A DNA stretch of 64,000 bases from Saururus chinensis (Eukaryota; Streptophyta; Magnoliopsida; Piperales; Saururaceae). Each line of letters starts with the position of its first letter. The first letter of the stretch is position 1. The notes below the pieces were generated by a model, which had not been told where the DNA came from, did not search any database, and saw only the letters and a program-made list of their open reading frames with translations. The translations under genes and the position numbers were made by a program. This document shows, piece by piece, positions 59,429-64,000 of this stretch. The DNA is taken from contig CP141142.1 in NCBI GenBank assembly GCA_035235625.1, positions 19,354,995-19,418,994 on the forward strand, written 5' to 3'.

Positions 59429-59446
59429 TCCCCGGCAACGGCGCCA
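59429..59446 (-). other. Primer-binding site of element B
   Basis: The plus strand reads TCCCCGGCAACGGCGCCA, an exact 18-base match to the 3' end of tRNA-Asp. On the element strand it is TGGCGCCGTTGCCGGGGA, the primer site used by Athila elements. Confidence 0.95.
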
Positions 59447-59449
59447 ATT

Positions 59450-62323
59450 TGTTGTTACATCTGAACCAAGACTATGAAGAAGTCAAATTCAGATTTTTTT
59501 ACTTGCCAATTGTAGTAGACAAGGTCGATCTATAGGGAAAACCTTGTGCAACAAAGAAAATAGTTACGAAGAAAAAGAGGAAGAAAAAATTAAGAAAGAA
59601 AGAGTAGAAGAGTATTGAGGGAATAACAAGTTAAGAAATTAAGAAGAGAAAACACTAAGGCATTAAGAATCATTGTAATATCTAATGATGTTCTTCATGT
59701 ATCATGTTATTTTAGTTAGAATCGAATGAAGATTCTATCTAACCGGAAGATATGAACATTAAAATTGAAAATAAAGATAGAAAATACTTTGGATAGATGA
59801 AGGATAAAAATAATTGTCTCTTAAATATGTCTATGTATCCAAATCACAAAAGATTAAGAAAGAGAGCCTTCAAGCATCTTATGTATCTAAATCACAAAGA
59901 AACAAGAAGAAGAACAATATTAAATCAGCATCACTTCAAATAAACAATACTTACTAATAAGTATAAAATATATATCTATTTGATATGCCTTTTTACCTTA
60001 TTTGCTAGTATAGATTAGGTTAATTTAGTGTTATTTATAGCTTATTTAGATTAAAATAGATATTAGTATTTAAACAAAGTTGAAGTTGTAGTTATTAGTA
60101 GTTTAGATATGTATTTAAACAAAGTTGGAATTTTAATTATATTCTACATGTCTAAAATATAGTATTTTATATTTTGTAGGTAATGTGTGCTTATCGAGGT
60201 ACTTGGATGATGTTTGAAATGATTAAAAGTAGTTTTCACATACTTTAAAGTGATTTATACAACTTTTCAGAGTTATAAACAAGTTAAAAATTAATACGGG
60301 CACGAAGGAAAGCTTAATGAACAGAATATGAACTGTCCAGGAAAACTGTCCAGATTGCAGAAACACTGTAGCCGATCGAACGGGGTCACTTACCGATCGA
60401 TCGGGATAATGTAAATTCAGACAAAAATACAATTCAAGCGATCGATCGGTCATGCAGGGCAATCGAACGGCATAACGTGCAGTTTCCTAGTTTGACCCAA
60501 ATTTCAATCCTTTTTATGTTGGACTTTTTCCTACGGAACTTATGCCTATAAAAAGACATATTTGGCTTAAAATTGGGAGGATTCCAGTAGATTTTAGGAA
60601 GAGAAAAAGGAAGAAGAAGATGGAAGAGAACTCAAAGCTTTAAATGGAGATTCAAGTGCTTTCTTTTACAATGGAAGGCTAGACTTTTCTTTTACTTAGG
60701 AATTGATGAAGCTATAGATAAGTTTCAGTTTTCTTTTCTTTTTAATTTAGATCTTAGTTGTGAATGGTGACAATTGTATGATATGAATTTCCTTTTTAAT
60801 GGAAGAGCTTTTTATGTTTATTCAAGTCTATGTTGATTTATTGTCTTGTAGATGATAGATTGATGTGGTTTTGATATTTTCATCGATTCTAATTTCTGTG
60901 ATTTAGATGAGATGTTCATACAATAGTTTTAATGTTCAGATAATTAATGACTTGGATGAGTTATACTAAGATTAGACGGGTCATGCCTATAGCTAGTTTA
61001 GTGTAGATGATTCGTGCTATGTCGAAGATAGTTCATGCCATGGAAGTTAATTAATGATTCTTTTTGAAGTAATTCTAGCTTGTAGCTGAGAATACTTGTT
61101 CATATTCACACTAGATTTAGATTAAAAGTTAAAGAATTGTTATGGTTTTATAGTGGATTCAATTTCCTAAGTAATTTCCATCATATTAATCTCTTATTTT
61201 TAAACTAGTTGATTCCTTTCTTTTGCTTAATTTAAGTTTAAGTTATTTTTAGTTTGTAATCAGCAAATTCCTCTTTAGATTTAGTGATAATCCATCCGTC
61301 CCTGAGGTTCGACAACTCTTAAATACTTATCCTAGTACAATTACCTTGTACATTTGCAAAGGGTTTAATTATAAATGATCACTTACTTGAAACCATTGAT
61401 GAAACATGAATTGAACTCCATTAGATTGTTACAAATCACCTCTAGCCTTAGCTTGAGAGCTTAGAAAGCCATTACAATAAAACTAAAAATAAAAATACAA
61501 AATAAGAGAAGAAAATAGGAGAAGAGAGCTCCAAAGAGGAGGGGATTCCTCATCTATCACGTCCACCCCTCTATTTATAGGAATAGAAGGGGTTGCTTCA
61601 AAGAGGAAAGTGAAATCATATCTCTATATTGCATCCTGATTGATTGTCTGATTAGTTGCTTCTTTGGCAATAATTAGATACTAAATAAATCAAATAAATC
61701 CATGATTCATTTAGCAAATAAGTATCTTTAAATCTTCCTTTAAATATTCAATCAGCCTTATTGTCTTTCCTTATGTGTATCAATCAAAATCAATAAAAAT
61801 ATTCTTCATGTGCTGGCCTGAGGTTAGTTTACTAGCTGTCTGATTGCATGTCAAATTCGACCCATATGTCTTCAGAATTTAGAATTTCTTCGTTAAATAA
61901 CAAATGTAACCACAGAAGTCTTCTTTCCAATACCACCAGAATCGTATCCATCCGAATTATATAGAGAAAGATATGGGCAAAATACTACGGCTGTGTCAAT
62001 CTATCCGAATCAACTTCTTTCCTAATTTAGTTCTCTTGATGCAAATCTCAAATCCAACGGGTCCACAAGGTTGTGTTCGACCATTCCATGTATGTTTAGA
62101 CCATTAGGAGCCCATTCTTAACTTTTAAATAGCTTTGGGTAGTTGGGCTTCACTTCATATTCCAGTTGGATCCTCTTGAAGCCTGTTTAAACATGTAAAC
62201 TCAATTAAGGTCCAACTAACCTATTCAAAACATAAATAGCCCAAATAAGCAATGACTTAACACAAAATAGGATTGTAATTTGAAATTTTAAAATATTTTA
62301 TTGAACATTATTTCAGTGCATCA
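59450..62323 (-). repeat. 5' LTR of element B with nested solo LTR
   Basis: The part matching the 3' LTR is 59834-62323 minus the insertion 59955-61381 and its duplication (1058 bp). The LTR next to the primer site would end at 59450 (TGTTGTTACATC; CA on the element strand), which adds 384 bp that the 3' LTR does not have. The added part looks like the U5 end of an Athila-type LTR. Confidence 0.8.
59955..61381 (+). repeat. Solo LTR of family A inside the 5' LTR of B
   Basis: 1427 bp, TAATAAGTATAAAAT to AAATGATCA, with an exact 5-bp target duplication CTTAC (59950-59954 and 61382-61386). The empty site is preserved in the other LTR of B (about 51398-51416). It is the youngest insertion of this nest. 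It carries the CGATCGATCGG palindrome cluster at about 60373-60470. Confidence 0.95.
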
Positions 62324-64000
62324 GAAGGTCTTCGCTATTTCAACTCATGAGGCAGCCAATACTTCAGCAGTGGTGGAAGGTATGTTTGAAATTGCTTCCC
62401 ACTATGCTAGAGTGTTGTTTGATACCGGATCATCAAATTCTTTCATTTTACCTCTTTTTTATCATGAGCATGGTGTTAAGCTTAAGATGTTTTCAGTTCC
62501 TTTAAGTGTGTCTACCCCTTCGTCTTCTCTTCAGTTGGAGGAGTATCTTGAGAATGTTTCCATATTAGTTGAAGGTATAAATTATTTGTTGATTTGATTA
62601 TTTTGCCTATGATTGATTTTGATGTCATTTTGGTCATGGACATGAAGTCAGTTTATCATGGACATGTTGATTTCCGTAGAAAGAATGTTCATTTGTTTTG
62701 CCGGATATCGACCCTTTCAATTTTTAGGGCATGAGATGGGCTAGCGGCAAGTTCTTAGTGTCTTCTTCAAAGGCAAGGAAGTGGATCAACAGTAGGTGTG
62801 TCACTTTTCTTGCAAGCATCTCAATGAAGGGTGCAACCTCTACCTTCTATTGATTTTGTTCATGTAGTGTTGAAGTATGCGGATTTATTTCTAGATAACT
62901 TGACAAGATTGCCTTTTAAGAAGGAGATTGAGTTCAATATTGATCTTCTTTCAGGCATAATTCCTATTTCTGAAGCTCCTTACTGCATGGCTCCAGCTAA
63001 GTTGAAAGATCTTAAGGCTCAATTGCAAGACATAATGGACAAGGGATACATAAGGCCTAGTGCATCTCCTTAAGCCACACTGGTTCTATTTGCATTAATT
63101 ACTTGACGTTTAATCAGGTAACAATCAAGAACAAGTATCCACATATTGATGATTTTTTAATCAATTGCAATAGGCTCAAGTGTTCTCGAAAATTGACTTG
63201 AGGTTGGGCTACCATCAACTCGGTATTTGACCTAATGAGTATTTAAGATAGCTTTCCGAACACGTTATGGGCATTATGAGTTCTTGATTATGCCTTTTAG
63301 CCTCCCAATGCACCGTCATCTTTTATGGATTTGATGAATAAGGTTTTTAGACCTTATTTAGATTAGTTTGTTATTATTTTTTTGGTTGACTTATTGATCT
63401 ATTCAGCTAGCTAGGAGGAGTATGAGAAGCACTTGAGGTTTGTCATACAAACTTTGAGATATCACAAGCTCTATGCAAAGTTTGACAATTGTGAATTTTG
63501 GTTGGAAGAAGTGTAATTTCTAAGCCATTTCCAAAGATAGTGCTGTGGTAGATCCATCCAAGGTGGAGATTGTCTTGAAGTATGAGCAACCTAAGAATGC
63601 TTATGAAGTCTAAAGCTTCCTAGGTCTTGCAGGATGCTATTGGAGAGGTTCATCAAAGGCTTTTCTCACATTGCTACTCCTATGACTAAATTGACAAGGA
63701 AGAATGAGAAGTTTGAATCGAATCAAGCATGTGAGGAATGTTTTCAAGAGTTGAAAAAGATGCTAACTTCAACACCAATCTTAACTTTACCTTTGGGGAG
63801 TGGTGGATTTGTGGTTATAGTGAAGCTTAGTTAAGAGGGTTGTGTTGTGTGTTGATACAGCATGGGAAAGTGGGAGCTTATGCTTCTCCTTAGTTTAGAG
63901 TGCATGAGCGAAACTATCCTACACATGACTTAGAGCTAGCAATAGTGGTCTTTGCATTGAAGATTTGGTGGCACTACTTGTATGTGAGAAGTTTGAAGTG
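62324..64000 (+). pseudogene. Protease, RT and RNase H region of element C (runs off window)
   Basis: Tekay/Del-like Ty3/gypsy pol. Protease: KVFAISTHEAANTSAVVEGM, then ARVLFDTGSSNSFILPLFYH (62324-62470). RT: LPFKKEIEFNIDLLSGIIPI, APYCMAPAKLKDLKAQLQDI, IRPSASP (62890-63070), then VTIKNKYPHIDD and NAPSSFMDLMNKVFRPYL (63310-63360). RNase H begins at about 63640 (IATPMTKLTRKNEKFESNQA, TPILTLPLGSGGFVV). The same element's gag is at 47036-47345 and 50675-51290, separated by nested insertions. It is heavily broken. Confidence 0.8.

Larger units (their letters stand above)
51291..62323 (-). mobile_element. Element B: Athila-like Ty3/gypsy element, whole length, broken
   Basis: A minus-strand element inserted between gag and protease of element C. 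The target duplication GAAGG (51286-51290 and 62324-62328) is exact, and the coding wording of C runs on across it. Parts in order: 5' LTR (right), Asp-tRNA primer site (59429-59446), gag, protease, RT-RNase H, integrase, a 1.4-kb non-coding stretch, polypurine tract (52349-52365), 3' LTR (left, 51291-52348). The shared 1058 bp of the two LTRs differ by roughly 4-5 % by eye, so B is younger than A. It is complete in layout and broken in about ten places or more. No env-like ORF was seen after integrase. Confidence 0.9.

Overview
This is nuclear DNA of a flowering plant. It is AT-rich, has no intact host gene, and is almost wholly built of nested transposable elements: Ty3/gypsy LTR elements of Athila-like, Reina-like and Tekay/Del-like type, copia-like pieces, a Mutator-like (MULE) transposase gene, two non-autonomous CACTA elements, a foldback element and a probable Stowaway MITE. 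A short plastid atpF fragment inside one LTR confirms a photosynthetic-plant nuclear context. Its residues look more like a non-grass plant, but that is a weak clue. All LTR elements are broken fossils.

Layout. 1-6697 (minus): element A, an Athila-like element with LTRs, PBS, gag and protease but no RT, RNase H or integrase. It sits inside the RT of element D, a Reina-like element (6698-9378, minus) whose other end is outside the window. 9379-9929: a probable copia LTR scrap. 9930-13000 (minus): a degraded MuDR-type transposase gene. Its upstream side is a tandem array of roughly 180-200 bp units, into which element E (13126-18458, plus; Reina-like chromovirus, TSD CACAC) has inserted. 19431-20148: two tandem copies of a 359-bp segment. 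20183-24056 (minus): copia-like solo LTR G, split by element H (21104-23989, plus), a small LTR element with no recognisable gag-pol. H's left LTR holds the plastid atpF fragment. 24779-28694 (plus): element J, an LTR-gag-LTR (TR-GAG type) element. Its left LTR carries K (25050-25816), a foldback with two 362-bp arms. 29563-31900 (plus): the 5' part of copia element F.

32211-36133 and 39277-42375 are two CACTA elements of one family in opposite orientations. They have TSDs AAG and TGT, arrays of the subterminal motif TTAGCGACGC, and long CT-rich (first) or GA-rich (second) cores. The second lies in a long Tekay/Del-like LTR. 36224-51290 is a pile of LTR copies of that family (C: units I, II and IV plus, unit III minus) around two gag pieces of C. 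Element B (51291-62323, minus; Athila-like, with gag, protease, RT-RNase H and integrase regions) inserted at the gag/protease border of C with TSD GAAGG. Its 5' LTR was later hit by an A-family element, now a solo LTR with a perfect TSD CTTAC. The protease-RT-RNase H part of C resumes at 62324 and runs off the window.

The order of events can therefore be read directly: C, then B, then the A-family solo LTR. The most notable points are the plastid insert, the foldback K with its terminal mini-hairpins, the inverted CACTA pair, the two gag-retaining elements that lack pol (A and J), and the unequal LTRs of B beside an exact target duplication.
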